From Halomontanus rarus (lineage in GTDB: Archaea > Halobacteriota > Halobacteria > Halobacteriales > Natrialbaceae): 64,000 bases of DNA. Of the stretch, positions 44,622-54,138 are shown one piece after another. Each line of letters opens with the position of its first letter. Positions within the stretch are counted from its first letter, which is position 1. The stretch lies in assembly GCF_017357405.1 (NCBI RefSeq), contig NZ_CP071597.1, positions 2,604,001 to 2,668,000 of the forward strand. Reading direction: 5' to 3'. The position numbers and the translations under genes were made by a program. Under the pieces are notes generated by a model that worked only from the letters and a program-made list of their open reading frames with translations, was not told the DNA's origin and made no database searches.

Positions 44622-45377
44622 TTACGGCCCGAGTACGACCCGGACGACGGCGAACAGAATCAGGACCCCGGTGATGTCACAGACGTTCGTGACGACGGGG
44701 ATGGTCGTATCGTCGGGGTCGTAGCCGAACCGATAGGAGGCGTACACGGAGACCGAACTCACGACGACGACCCACACCGCGAGCAACGCCCCGCTGACGA
44801 TCGTGATGGTCAGAAGCGGCACGAGCCCGAGCGTTCCACCCAGAACGCGACCGATTCCCCACGAGGCGAATCCCAGGAGGACGAACACGGTCGCCGCGAG
44901 GCCGAAGACCGCCCCGACGTTCGCTCGAACGTTTCGGTTGTCGAGCGAGAACTCGAGGGTCCCGAGGTGTAGCTGCGTCGACATTCTCGCGCACATGATC
45001 GAGCCGAGATTCCCCGCCGTCCCGATCGTCACCGGGACGAGGACGAGCAGGGAGGGTTGCTCGAGCAGCTGTTCTTCGAAGCTCTCGAGGACGGCACCCG
45101 ATCCCATCTGGAGCGCCGAGAGGACGATCAAGAGGGGGACGATCGTCCTGACGATAGTGGAGACCGCCCACTCGTCGACGAACGCGTCGGTGAGTGGGTC
45201 GGCCTTCTGGGTTGGTTCCGGTTCTGGCGCTGGTTCCGGTTCTGGTTCCGGTTCTGGTGCTGATTTCGGTTCTGGTTTCGGTTCTGGTGCTGGTTTCGGT
45301 TCTGGTTCCGGTTCTGTTTCTCCGCCTGCCGCTCTCTCGGACTCTCGCTCCGGTCCAGTCCCAGCGCCGTCGCTCAC
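44622..45377 (-). CDS. MgtE-like magnesium transporter half, with EP-rich tail
   Basis: A 251-aa protein. Residues about 1-60 are a Glu/Pro/Lys/Ala repeat (EPEPKPAPEPKPEP) encoded by GGTTCC-type hexamers at about 45211-45320. The rest is a five-helix block like the MgtE membrane domain (VPVTIGTAGNLGSIMCARMS; NVCDITGVLILFA). It is preceded by, and overlaps by 4 bp, the other half (45374-45946), so the two likely make one Mg2+ transporter. No N-domain or CBS domain is present. Confidence 0.8.
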   Translation of the reverse strand: MSDGAGTGPERESERAAGGETEPEPEPKPAPEPKPEPKSAPEPEPEPEPAPEPEPTQKADPLTDAFVDEWAVSTIVRTIVPLLIVLSALQMGSGAVLESFEEQLLEQPSLLVLVPVTIGTAGNLGSIMCARMSTQLHLGTLEFSLDNRNVRANVGAVFGLAATVFVLLGFASWGIGRVLGGTLGLVPLLTITIVSGALLAVWVVVVSSVSVYASYRFGYDPDDTTIPVVTNVCDITGVLILFAVVRVVLGP

Positions 45378-45946
45378 AGCACTGCCTCCGTGATGGCGAC
45401 GGCGACCAAGAGGAAGACCACGCCGAAGACGTCACCGACGGTCGTCACGACGGGGCCGATCACGTTGTCCGGGTCGAGGCCTCGTCGGTAGCCTTTAAAC
45501 ATCACAGTCAGCAAGACGCCGAGCATCGTGACCGCGCTCAGGAATCCGGCGATGGTGAGGATGAGCACGAGCTCGAGGAGGCTCCCGGAGCGACCGAGCG
45601 CGAACAGGACGGCGTAGGCGAGGACGGCGATGAAGACGGAGACGACCATCCCGTTGACGAAGGAGGCGACGATCGCGTTCCGAAGGCGGCCGCTCCACTC
45701 GAAGGTCGGCGAGATCAACCCTTGATGGAGGCCGCTCGAGAGGCGGGCGCCCAGCGACCCGTAGACGCCGCCGCGGGTCGCGAGAAACGCCGGCAGAAGC
45801 AACAGGAGTCCGGGAACGCTCTCGATCCCGTCGCGCATCGCCTCGGTCCCGAGTACCGTGCCGGCGAACAACCCCGCGACCAGGCTGACGAGAACGACGG
45901 GTAACGCCTGTCGGTAGACGTCGAAAGCGGTGTCGTACCCACGCAT
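45374..45946 (-). CDS. MgtE-like magnesium transporter half
   Basis: A 190-aa protein with five helices similar to the MgtE/SLC41 membrane core (LPAFLATRGGVYGSLGARLS; NVIGPVVTTVGDVFGVV). Its stop overlaps the start of the next gene by 4 nt, so translation is coupled. Together they match the two pseudo-symmetric halves of SLC41-type carriers. Ion specificity is inferred from the family. Confidence 0.8.
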   Translation of the reverse strand: MRGYDTAFDVYRQALPVVLVSLVAGLFAGTVLGTEAMRDGIESVPGLLLLLPAFLATRGGVYGSLGARLSSGLHQGLISPTFEWSGRLRNAIVASFVNGMVVSVFIAVLAYAVLFALGRSGSLLELVLILTIAGFLSAVTMLGVLLTVMFKGYRRGLDPDNVIGPVVTTVGDVFGVVFLLVAVAITEAVL

Positions 45947-46057
45947 CGTCTCTTCGTTCGGACACTGGTCTGATAACGGTTCGGTCGTCGTCTCGCCGCG
46001 GGTGAACAGTCAGCACGGGCCCACAATAGTTATCAATGATCGAGTACATCACGAACT

Positions 46058-47113
46058 ATGTCACGTACTCACAGGATCGGGATCACGGGAACGGGTGGCC
46101 TGGGGATGCACCTCGGACGAGGGATCGACGAGACCGACGGCGCCGAGGTCGCTGCCGTCTGCGACGTCAGCGACGAGAACCGCGCCGGCGCGGGCGAGGC
46201 GTTCGACGTTCCGGACGCGCACCGCTACGAGGACCACGAGACGATGCTCGAGGACGCCGACCTCGATGGCGTCGCCATCGCCACGCCCCACACGTTACAC
46301 TACGACCAGACGGTCGCCGCGCTCGAGCGCGGGATCGACACGCTCTGCGAGAAGCCGCTCTGTACGGACGTCGATCACGCGACGGAGCTGGTGGCGCGCG
46401 CCGAGGCGGGCGAAACCGTCCTGATGGTCGGCTACCAACGCCACCTCGATCCGGCGTTTACGACGGCCAGAGACGCAATCGAGGCGCGCGTCGGCGAACC
46501 GACGTACATCACCGCCGAGATCACGCAGGACTGGATCTCGGGACAGGACGGCGCGTGGCGGTCGAACCCCGACCTCTCCGGCGGCGGTCAGTTGTACGAC
46601 ACCGGCAGTCACCTCCTCGACGTCGTCCTCTGGACGACCGGGCTGACGCCGGCGGCGGTCGACGCCCAGATGCACTTCCACGACGAGGCCGAGCGCGTCG
46701 ACACCCACGCCGCGCTCAACGTCACGTTCGAGAACGGTGCGGTCGCCAGCATCTCGGTGTCGGGGGACACCCACCGAACGCAAGAGCACCTCCACGTGTG
46801 GGGCGAGCGGGGTTCGCTCTACGTCGACAGCGAGGACTGGAGCCCCGCCGAACTCGCCTTCGTCGACGAGGACGACGACTACTACCGACCGCACCTCGAT
46901 CGCTGGAACGGCGGGAGCAAAGCCGAAGTGTTCGTCGACCTCGTCGCCAACGGCGGCACGCCGCCTGCGACCGCCCGCGACGCGCTCGCGGTCACCGCAG
47001 TGACGGAGGCGGCCTACGAATCCGCGCGGACGGGTGAGACGGTCGAACTCGACCTCGAGGGGGCGCTCGAGCGTGCGTCAGCACACGAGCGGGAACTCCA
47101 CACGCAGCACTGA
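46058..47113 (+). CDS. Gfo/Idh/MocA family oxidoreductase
   Basis: A 351-aa NAD(P)-dependent enzyme. The Rossmann motif GITGTGGLGMHLGRGI is at residues 7-22, and the family's CEKPL at about 97-101. The C-terminal alpha/beta domain has GGGQLYDTGSHLLDVV. Sugars or sugar phosphates are typical substrates; none is indicated by neighbours. An ATAGTTAT element at 46026-46033 is at promoter distance from the ATG at 46058. Confidence 0.88.
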   Translation: MSRTHRIGITGTGGLGMHLGRGIDETDGAEVAAVCDVSDENRAGAGEAFDVPDAHRYEDHETMLEDADLDGVAIATPHTLHYDQTVAALERGIDTLCEKPLCTDVDHATELVARAEAGETVLMVGYQRHLDPAFTTARDAIEARVGEPTYITAEITQDWISGQDGAWRSNPDLSGGGQLYDTGSHLLDVVLWTTGLTPAAVDAQMHFHDEAERVDTHAALNVTFENGAVASISVSGDTHRTQEHLHVWGERGSLYVDSEDWSPAELAFVDEDDDYYRPHLDRWNGGSKAEVFVDLVANGGTPPATARDALAVTAVTEAAYESARTGETVELDLEGALERASAHERELHTQH

Positions 47114-47143
47114 CACCTGAACCCTGAAATCGGATCGCTCGGT

Positions 47144-47776
47144 TCAATCCTCGCCAGGGAGAATGTCTCCCAGCGAGGCGCCGATCGCCATCCCGGTGAA
47201 GACGACCGAGACCTGACAGAGGTGGAGCCACGGTTCGGCCCAGCTCACGCGACCCCACATCGTCATCAGCACCGCCGCGGTGACGAACGCGATCGAGAGC
47301 ACCCAGACCGGTCGTCTCGGAAGCAAGCCGAAGTAGGGGTTGTGAATCTGAACCTCCTGAAACTTCGCGACGTAGAGGATGCCGACGACCAGCAGCGTTG
47401 CGAAGACGAGATTCCCGAGGAAATAGAGCGGGTTCGTCGAGAGAAACGCGCCGATATCCAGCACCCCGTCCTCGACGAGCATCGGTAGCCCGATGACGAC
47501 GCTGCCGACGAACGCCTCCGCCTTGTCCTTCCGGGTGAACCGAGTGATCACCGACCCGAAGACGCCGTCGTGTGAGAGCCGGTGAACCAGCCGCATCGCC
47601 TTTCGAACCTCCTCCTGTTCGGCCGGTGCGTCGACCGTCTCCTCGAGACTCTCGAGGTGATCGAGGACGTCGTCGATCGTGGGTTCGACGGGGAGGTCCT
47701 CGGCTGTGCCGGACTCCGGTCTCGGTCCCGGTTCCGGCTCCGGTCCAGAGCCTGCCTCGGGATCTGTCCCTGACAT
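47144..47776 (-). CDS. DUF2391-like membrane protein
   Basis: A 210-aa protein with five membrane helices in the second half (GSVVIGLPMLVEDGVLDIGA; LLVVGILYVAKFQEVQIHNP) after a ~75-residue hydrophilic start. It agrees with archaeal DUF2391 proteins (no known role). The Gly/Pro/Glu-rich leader (GPEPEPGPRPESG) is coded by GGTTCC-like hexamers at about 47717-47747. Confidence 0.65.
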   Translation of the reverse strand: MSGTDPEAGSGPEPEPGPRPESGTAEDLPVEPTIDDVLDHLESLEETVDAPAEQEEVRKAMRLVHRLSHDGVFGSVITRFTRKDKAEAFVGSVVIGLPMLVEDGVLDIGAFLSTNPLYFLGNLVFATLLVVGILYVAKFQEVQIHNPYFGLLPRRPVWVLSIAFVTAAVLMTMWGRVSWAEPWLHLCQVSVVFTGMAIGASLGDILPGED

Positions 47777-47869
47777 ACCGCGTCCTCGCGGGTCGAGCGA
47801 ATAAAACCGCCGACTCTGGTGTGCCCGAGGGCGGCCGGTGTGACGACGCGGCCGCGCGGAGAGTAGGGA

Positions 47870-49153
47870 TTAGGAGTCGTCGCCTTCGACGGTCGAGTCG
47901 AGGGCGATATCCCGGCCGCCGTTCGACTCGGCGTCGCCGTCGCCGAACCGGCGTGTCAACGGTGTCGCCGTCACTCCGTGGGCGACGATCGACGCCGCGA
48001 TCACCAGACTGGCGACGATCCACCCGAGTTCGGAGCCGGTCTCGCGAACCGAGACCGTCGCGTACAGCAGCGCCGCGACGCCGATCGGGCCGAACCAGCC
48101 GGCGAAGAGCGCGTCGCGACGGCCGTGAAGCGGTCCGACGACGCGCTCGAGGGCGAGCCACGCGGGCGGTCGCCGGAGGGCGAGGACGGCCGCCGCGAGC
48201 GCAGGGCCGGCCCAGCCGAGCGCCCACCACTCGCTCCACGGGAGCGCGGTTCCGAAGAGGACGAACGCAGGGATGGTCAGGAGCCGCTTGATCGCGTCCT
48301 GAACCTCGACCTCGAGGGCTTCGTCGCGCGGGTCCGCGAGATCGTTGTACGCGAGTCCGGCGACGAACGCCGCGAGGACGTCGCTGGTCCCCGCGAGCGC
48401 GCCGATTCCGAGCACCGTCGCGGTCAACGCGACCGTCACCGTCAACAGCGACGGATCGTCGATGAGATCGTGTCGTCCGGCGCGCCGCTCGAGGAATCCG
48501 ACCGCGGCGCCGATCGCGAGGCCGAGCACCACGGCGCCGCCGAGGCCCACCGCGACCGCCCGGACGAGCCACGTCGTCAGCGCGCCCTCGAGAGGGTGTG
48601 AGAGGACGAAGATGGCGAGGAAGACGAACGGGTACGCGAGGCCGTCGTTCGCGCCCGCCTCGGCCGAAAGCAGTCGCCGGAGCCGTTCGGGGATGTCCGC
48701 TTCGGCGAGCGACCCGGAGACGATGGTGTTCGCGATCACCGGGTCGGTCGGCGTGACGATCGCCCCGAGCAACAGCGCCGTCACCGGCGAGACGCCGAGC
48801 AGCGCGAACGCGAGGCCGGCGCTGACGAGCCACATCAGGATCATGCCCGGAACCAGCACGACCCCGAGCGCCCGGACGTGATCGAGGAGGTACTCGAGCG
48901 GTAACCGGAGCGCGATGCCGACGACGGCGAACCCGACCGTCAGCCGCGCGACCGTCTCGAGGATCGAGATCGGGTCCCCCCACGTCGAGAGGGTGAGCCA
49001 CCCGAGTCTGACGGGGCCGACGACGACGCCGACGGCCGTCGCGAGCAGCGGCTGTGAGAGAACCGAGACGCGCCGCGTCAGTAGTCCGCTCGCGAGGTTC
49101 ATCGCCAGCAAGAGTCCGCCGAGTAGCGCGAGTGCGACGTGTGTCGCCTCCAT
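47870..49153 (-). CDS. Cation:proton antiporter (CPA1-like)
   Basis: A 427-aa protein from the ATG at 49153 with about 12-13 helices and the family's ND-type motif (GANDGLAYPF near residue 150) and SGSLAEADIPERLRRLLSAE. The C-terminus is acidic (SNGGRDIALDSTVEGDDS), consistent with a cytoplasmic tail. It is likely to exchange Na+ or K+ for H+, useful in high salt. The frame starts at ATG 49168 but only MEATHV continues as membrane sequence. Confidence 0.86.
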   Translation of the reverse strand: MEATHVALALLGGLLLAMNLASGLLTRRVSVLSQPLLATAVGVVVGPVRLGWLTLSTWGDPISILETVARLTVGFAVVGIALRLPLEYLLDHVRALGVVLVPGMILMWLVSAGLAFALLGVSPVTALLLGAIVTPTDPVIANTIVSGSLAEADIPERLRRLLSAEAGANDGLAYPFVFLAIFVLSHPLEGALTTWLVRAVAVGLGGAVVLGLAIGAAVGFLERRAGRHDLIDDPSLLTVTVALTATVLGIGALAGTSDVLAAFVAGLAYNDLADPRDEALEVEVQDAIKRLLTIPAFVLFGTALPWSEWWALGWAGPALAAAVLALRRPPAWLALERVVGPLHGRRDALFAGWFGPIGVAALLYATVSVRETGSELGWIVASLVIAASIVAHGVTATPLTRRFGDGDAESNGGRDIALDSTVEGDDS

Positions 49154-49330
49154 CGGGCGTTCGTACACGATCCGTCTGGAAAAAGCGGTTGCCGGCGAGT
49201 CGACGGCCGCTGCTCGAGGACTATAGTAGCCACTGAGAGTCGATGCACACCTGACCGTACGAGGGGAGCGCGGTTCGCAGCGAGTGAAACGAGCGAGAAC
49301 CGCGGACTGTCGATCAGTGTGTAAATAGTT

Positions 49331-51022
49331 TCAGTCGTTACGATAGCGCCGGCGTCCGTCGCCCGCTTCGTACCGATCCAGCGTTCGCGCCGCGTACCGA
49401 TACCCCGCGAACCCGGCAGCGCCGGCTAGGAGGGTCGTGAGGGCGACGCCGAGGACCGGCCCGGCGACCGGCAGTGCCGGGAGCCCGGTCGCGTTCGCGT
49501 TCACCGCCCCGATCGCGGCGAAGCCGGCGAACGCGGGCGTCGCGAGGACGCTCATCGCGAAGAGGTAGCCGACCATCGCGTACAGTTCGGGCGGGGACAG
49601 CGAAGCCGGTGTCGGCCCCTTCGGGTTCGGGAGGAACGACCCGATACCCAGCGAGACGCCGACGCCGCCGACCGTGAGCGCGAGCGCGATCGCCACGAGC
49701 GCGGCGAGTTGGCCGGCCGAGTAGCCGATCGCCGACCCCGCGACGACGGCGACGGCGACGACGATCGGAACGCCGGGGACGAGCGAAGCCACGGCGTGGC
49801 CCCGCAGGACCGACCGCCGGCCGGCGGGCGTCGTGAGGATCGCCGGCAGGGCGATGCGCTCGTTGCCGATCGGGTTGAGCGTCGTCCCCAGCCCGACGGC
49901 CGCGGCGGCGTACAGCGTCACGAGGACGGGAACGAGCCGCGGCCACCGCGCGGCGAGGTTGGCGGTCGCCGGCCCGACGATCGCGAACGGGAGGACGACG
50001 AAGACCAGCGCGTTCGGCGACCGCCGGATCCGGCGCCAGGTCGCCCGCGCGACCGCCATCGTCGGTCGCGAGCAGAGGCGCTCGAGGACGGCCTCGAGCG
50101 GGGCGGTGACGCTCGACTGTATCGTCTCGGATCGGGTCCCGTCCGACTCGTCTCCGGACGCGCGAGTCCGGTCGCGGTCGTGATCGTGATCGACCTCCGC
50201 GAACCAGAGCACGCGAGCCGACGCGACGACGACGGTCAGTGCGACGGCCAGCGCCGCGCCGGTCGCGACGAGGGCGACGGCGCCGGAAGCGACGTTCGCG
50301 CCGACGCCGGGCGTCGTGACGAGCAGCAGGTCGCCGTACCAGCCAAGCGGCGTTCGAGCGAGCGCGCCGCCGGCGGTTCTGCTGGCGACGAGGCCGACGA
50401 ACGTCACGAACAGCGCGACGAACCCGACCGCGTTCCGCGACCGGTACAGTCGCGGGGAGCCTCGAATCGCGGCGCGGACCCCGAGTCCGACCGCGGTCCC
50501 GGCGACGAGTCCGGTCGTTACGATCGCCAGCGACCCGACCAAGACGCCCGCGAGCACCGCGAGACGCCCCGTCCCCGCGACGAAGGCCAGCGAACCCGCG
50601 ATCGCGACCGGAACGACGAACCACGAGCTCTCGAGGAGTTCGTCGCCGAGGACGCCGAAGATCGCCGTCGGGAGTGCGACGGCCGTCAGGAGTTCGACGG
50701 GCGGCTCGTCCCAGTCCTCGCTGGTCGTCGCCGAGAGGCCGGCGAGCCCGGTGATCACGACGAGGGCGATCGCCGCGGTTTCGCGCCCTCGAGCGAGGAC
50801 CCGTCCGGGCTCCTCGGCGACCAATGTGCCGTAGTGGAAGGCCCCGGGTTCGGGCCAGAACGACCCGTAGTAGGGGAGCGGAAGCGAACCGACGATAAAG
50901 AGCGTGCCGACTGCGGCTCCGAGAAAGACCGCGACGCCCAGCTGCGGGTGGTCGCGGCGGCGGCGCAGTTCGACGCGGTGGCGGACCGCAGCGACGAGGG
51001 CGATCGTCGCCGCCCGTTTCAT
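49331..51022 (-). CDS. ABC transporter permease-like membrane protein
   Basis: A 563-aa polytopic protein with at least 13 helices, Ala/Gly/Val-rich, with no soluble domain. Its start overlaps by 4 bp the stop of the ATPase gene (51019-51789), so they form an operon and probably one exporter of the ABC-2 type. A central hydrophilic loop (about 280-310, HDHDRDRTRASGDESDG) is present. The substrate is unknown. Confidence 0.8.
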   Translation of the reverse strand: MKRAATIALVAAVRHRVELRRRRDHPQLGVAVFLGAAVGTLFIVGSLPLPYYGSFWPEPGAFHYGTLVAEEPGRVLARGRETAAIALVVITGLAGLSATTSEDWDEPPVELLTAVALPTAIFGVLGDELLESSWFVVPVAIAGSLAFVAGTGRLAVLAGVLVGSLAIVTTGLVAGTAVGLGVRAAIRGSPRLYRSRNAVGFVALFVTFVGLVASRTAGGALARTPLGWYGDLLLVTTPGVGANVASGAVALVATGAALAVALTVVVASARVLWFAEVDHDHDRDRTRASGDESDGTRSETIQSSVTAPLEAVLERLCSRPTMAVARATWRRIRRSPNALVFVVLPFAIVGPATANLAARWPRLVPVLVTLYAAAAVGLGTTLNPIGNERIALPAILTTPAGRRSVLRGHAVASLVPGVPIVVAVAVVAGSAIGYSAGQLAALVAIALALTVGGVGVSLGIGSFLPNPKGPTPASLSPPELYAMVGYLFAMSVLATPAFAGFAAIGAVNANATGLPALPVAGPVLGVALTTLLAGAAGFAGYRYAARTLDRYEAGDGRRRYRND

Positions 51023-51789
51023 GCGGGCGGCTCTGATTCCGTCTCAGTGTACTCCGCTTCGTCGGTCACTTCGAGGAAGACGTCCTCGAGACTGCCCTCC
51101 TCGCCGGTTTCGGCGCGGTGTTTCAGTGCGTCGGGAGATCCTTCGGCGACGAGTCGACCTTCGTGAAGGACGCCGATTGTGTCGGCGAGTTCGTCGACGA
51201 CGGGGAGGATGTGCGTCGAGAGGAAGATGGTCATCTCCTGATCGGCGAGGTCGGCGATCGTGTTCCGCATGGTTCGGGCGGCTCGCGGGTCGAGGCCGCT
51301 CGTGGGTTCGTCGAGAAACGCCACGGTCGGTTCGTGGAGGACTGCCTGGATGACGCCGACTTTCTGGCGCATTCCTTTCGAGTAGGCGTCGATGCGCTTG
51401 CCCGCGTCTTCCAGCAGATCGAAGCGCTCGAGCATGTCGTCGATCCGTTCGGACGCCGCCTCGCTCGGTAGGTCGCGGAGGCCGGCGACGTACTCGAGTT
51501 GTTCTCGCCCCGTGAGTTCGTCGTAGATCGGCGGTTCTTCGGGCAGGTAACCGATGTGCGGCGTGACCGCGTCGCGGTCTTCGATCGAGTGGCCGGCGAC
51601 GGTTGCGCTCCCGCCGGTCGGACGGGTCAGCGTCGTCAGCATCCGCATCGTCGTCGTCTTCCCCGCGCCGTTGGGACCGAGAAAGCCGTAGACGGTCCCG
51701 CGCTCGATCTCGAGCGAGAGGTCGCTGACGGCGGTCTCGTCGCCGTAGCGTTTCGTGAGGCCGACGGTTTCGATGGCGAGATCGGTCAT
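51019..51789 (-). CDS. ABC transporter ATP-binding protein
   Basis: A 256-aa ATPase from the ATG at 51789 with Walker A GPNGAGKTTT, the Q-loop region, signature YSKGMRQKVGV, Walker B AFLDEPTSGLD and H-loop STHILPVVD. It is the ABC-2 drug/daunorubicin-like type. The frame is open upstream to 52005, but that stretch is not homologous. It energises the permease encoded downstream on the same strand. Confidence 0.93.
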   Translation of the reverse strand: MTDLAIETVGLTKRYGDETAVSDLSLEIERGTVYGFLGPNGAGKTTTMRMLTTLTRPTGGSATVAGHSIEDRDAVTPHIGYLPEEPPIYDELTGREQLEYVAGLRDLPSEAASERIDDMLERFDLLEDAGKRIDAYSKGMRQKVGVIQAVLHEPTVAFLDEPTSGLDPRAARTMRNTIADLADQEMTIFLSTHILPVVDELADTIGVLHEGRLVAEGSPDALKHRAETGEEGSLEDVFLEVTDEAEYTETESEPPA

Positions 51790-51945
51790 CGAGTACCGAT
51801 TTGTTGCCCGGCCGTAATAATCGTGTCTCTCCGTCTCGTGGGGCGAACGTAGCGGAGCGGGTTCGAGACGGCTGTCGAGACGGGGAAACGGACGGAGACG
51901 GTGTACCGATCGAGGGAGCGGAGACGGGGAAACGAGGACGCGAAC

Positions 51946-51984
51946 GGGACTCGAGCCGAAATCGGGGGACTCGAGCCGAAATCG
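51946..51984. repeat. 19-bp tandem repeat upstream of the ABC operon
   Basis: GGGACTCGAGCCGAAATCG occurs at 51946-51964 and again at 51966-51984. It lies 157 bp upstream of the ABC ATPase start and next to the 3' end of the NmrA-like gene. It looks like simple repeat expansion. Confidence 0.7.
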
Positions 51985-52051
51985 AAATCGATCGAGACGG
52001 GTCACGACGGCCGACGGTTCCGGGGTCCGGAAGTCGGGTCGACCTCGCCGA

Positions 52052-52963
52052 CTACAGCGCCTTTACCCAGCCGGGGACCGCCGCCATCCCGTCTTTGTCC
52101 TCCCAGCCGGTCTGCTCGAGGTAGGCCTCGAGGTCGGTGAACTCGAACCCGAACGTCTCCTCGAGCGCGGCGATATCGGCGTCGTAGCCGACCTCGTTGA
52201 ACCACTCGCACATGACCGTGAACTCCTCGCCGAAGGAGTCGTAGGCCTCCTCGATCGGAACGTGGTGGGCCTCGACGTCGACGCCGGTGATCGCCGAGAG
52301 CGCGTCGGCCGCCTCCTCGAGGGTCTTCTCGTCGCCGGCGAGTTCGAACCGTTCACCGACGAACCCCTCGGGATTCTCGAAGGCGACCGCCGCCGCCCGT
52401 CCGACGTCGTCGACGTCGACCATCTGGAGCGCGACACCCTCCTCGAGGGGCAAGGTGAGCGTCCCGTCGTCGACGATATCTTCGGCGAAGGCCTCGAAGT
52501 TCTGCAGGAAGAACACCGGCTGGAGCACCGTGAGCGGGAGATCGAGGTCCCGTGCGTGCCGTTCGATCTCCCAGGCGGAGTCGAAGTGGGGGACGCCAGT
52601 CTCCTTCTCGTGGCTGCCGACGCCGCTGAAGACGAACTGGTCGACGCCCTCGTCGCTCGCGACGTCCGCGAGGTTCTCGCCCTGCTGGACCTGTGCGTCG
52701 TAGCCTTGGGTCCAAAAGTTGGTGACCGCGAAGACCGCGTCCGCGTCTGCGACGGGGCCGCGCAGCGAGTTCGGATCGTTCAGGTCGCCTTCGACCACCG
52801 TCACGCCGCGCTCTTCGAGGGCCCGCGCGGCCTCGCTTTCTGCATCCCGTGTCAGTCCGCGAACGTCGAATTCGGTCGCTGCCTCGAGCAGGTGGTCGAC
52901 GACTGCACCGCCCTGATTGCCGGTCGCGCCGGTGACGAGGACGCTGGTAGCGTCGGCGGACAC
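52052..52963 (-). CDS. NmrA-like NAD(P)-binding protein
   Basis: A 303-aa protein of the atypical SDR/NmrA family. GATGNQGGAVVDHLL (residues 11-25) is the dinucleotide loop. There is no Tyr-x-x-x-Lys catalytic pair, so it may be a redox sensor or ketone reductase. The GTG at 52963 is preceded by a GGGAGGG ribosome-binding sequence about 10 nt away. Its promoter carries a palindrome. Confidence 0.85.
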   Translation of the reverse strand: MSADATSVLVTGATGNQGGAVVDHLLEAATEFDVRGLTRDAESEAARALEERGVTVVEGDLNDPNSLRGPVADADAVFAVTNFWTQGYDAQVQQGENLADVASDEGVDQFVFSGVGSHEKETGVPHFDSAWEIERHARDLDLPLTVLQPVFFLQNFEAFAEDIVDDGTLTLPLEEGVALQMVDVDDVGRAAAVAFENPEGFVGERFELAGDEKTLEEAADALSAITGVDVEAHHVPIEEAYDSFGEEFTVMCEWFNEVGYDADIAALEETFGFEFTDLEAYLEQTGWEDKDGMAAVPGWVKAL

Positions 52964-53051
52964 GTCAGTTCACCCCTCCCGAGAGCGTGCGGTTTGCGGA
53001 CGGAGCGAGCGAGTTCGAGTCGGCACGGTAGATCAGTTGCATTACGTTACC

Positions 53052-53076
53052 AGGTTCGTATTCGAACCTATATACT
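53052..53076 (-). promoter_or_regulatory. TATA box and palindromic operator of the NmrA-like gene
   Basis: On the minus strand AGTATATA (53076-53069) is immediately followed by AGGTTCG-AATA-CGAACCT (53069-53052). The 7-bp perfect inverted repeat lies between the TATA box and the expected start (about 53045), ideal for repression. The leader would be ~80 nt. Confidence 0.55.
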
Positions 53077-53199
53077 CGTTTGGCGACACGACCGACACTA
53101 CGTAACACCGATGTTATCGGGACCGGGTGGCGGCGTTCGAAGCCGTCGCTCGTCCACTCGAGGAGCCCGAACTCGAAGACGGTGGCGAGCGGCCTCGAG

Positions 53200-54138
53200 T
53201 CAGGCAATCTCGGTAAGCGTGTCGTGAAACGCCCGAAAGATCCCGTCGCGGTCGGCGTCGCGAGCGACGCGGATCGGGTGGCGAGCCGGGTCCCGGCTCC
53301 AGGTCTGGTCGTCAGTGAGCACCGGACTCGCGGTCAGGTGGCTCGGAACCAGCGAGGGGTCCGCCACCCACGCGACGGCGGCGAGGTCCCAGACCTCCTT
53401 CCCCCACCACGGACGGTCCGCGCCGCCGTAGTCGGCGAACGTCTCGAAGAGGTAGGTGCCGAGCGGCGAGTGGCCCTCGAGACGCGCCGAGAGTTCGGGA
53501 ACGGTCGTCTTCACGTGCTCGGCGACGTTCTTGCACGGAACCTGGACGAGCGGGACGCCGGAATCGAAGAGCACGCGTGCGGCATGGAGATCCTGCGAGA
53601 GGTTGAACTCCGCGGCGGTGTGCCACCCGTGGGGGTGACCGCCGAGCCAGACGACCACGATCTCCTCGCGGATCGAGGGCTCGAGGAGCAGCGCCGAGGC
53701 GACGGTGACCGGACAGCCGATCGCGACGACGTACAGGGGCAGGGAAGCGTCGTGCTCCCGCGCTCGGTCGACGAGGTCGCGGGCCGCAGGACTTTCGACG
53801 GGATCGCCCGGTCCGGAGAGGTACGACTCCGATCCCTCGAAAACGAAGCCGTCGGCGGACGGAGCGTTCGACGCGCGCTCGAGGAGCCGTTCGAGTTCCG
53901 CCGCGCTTTTTCGCATGCCGTCTGCGGGACCCGACGACCGGTCGTTGTCGAACGGGGCGGCGTACAGCGCCTCGACCTCGAGAGAGGGTGCGCCCAGCGC
54001 GTAGACGACCGCGAACTGGTCGTCGATCTCGTTGTAGGCGTCGGTATCGAGAACCATCCGGACGGGCCCGTTCGGGTGCTCAAGGCGGTCGACGAGGGTG
54101 GACTCCGAGAGAGACGGCGTCGGTGTCGGGACTGGCAT
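53200..54138 (-). CDS. Nucleoside hydrolase
   Basis: A 312-aa member of the inosine-uridine nucleoside N-ribohydrolase family. The calcium-binding DTDAYNEIDDQFAVVYAL motif sits at about residues 31-48; EVEALYAAPFDN and VVAIGCPVTVASAL are core strands. It likely cleaves purine or pyrimidine ribonucleosides for salvage. Stop at 53200. In the family the first motif is DxDxxxDD; here the spacing DTDAYNEIDD adds a residue pair, seen in some homologues. Confidence 0.88.
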   Translation of the reverse strand: MPVPTPTPSLSESTLVDRLEHPNGPVRMVLDTDAYNEIDDQFAVVYALGAPSLEVEALYAAPFDNDRSSGPADGMRKSAAELERLLERASNAPSADGFVFEGSESYLSGPGDPVESPAARDLVDRAREHDASLPLYVVAIGCPVTVASALLLEPSIREEIVVVWLGGHPHGWHTAAEFNLSQDLHAARVLFDSGVPLVQVPCKNVAEHVKTTVPELSARLEGHSPLGTYLFETFADYGGADRPWWGKEVWDLAAVAWVADPSLVPSHLTASPVLTDDQTWSRDPARHPIRVARDADRDGIFRAFHDTLTEIA

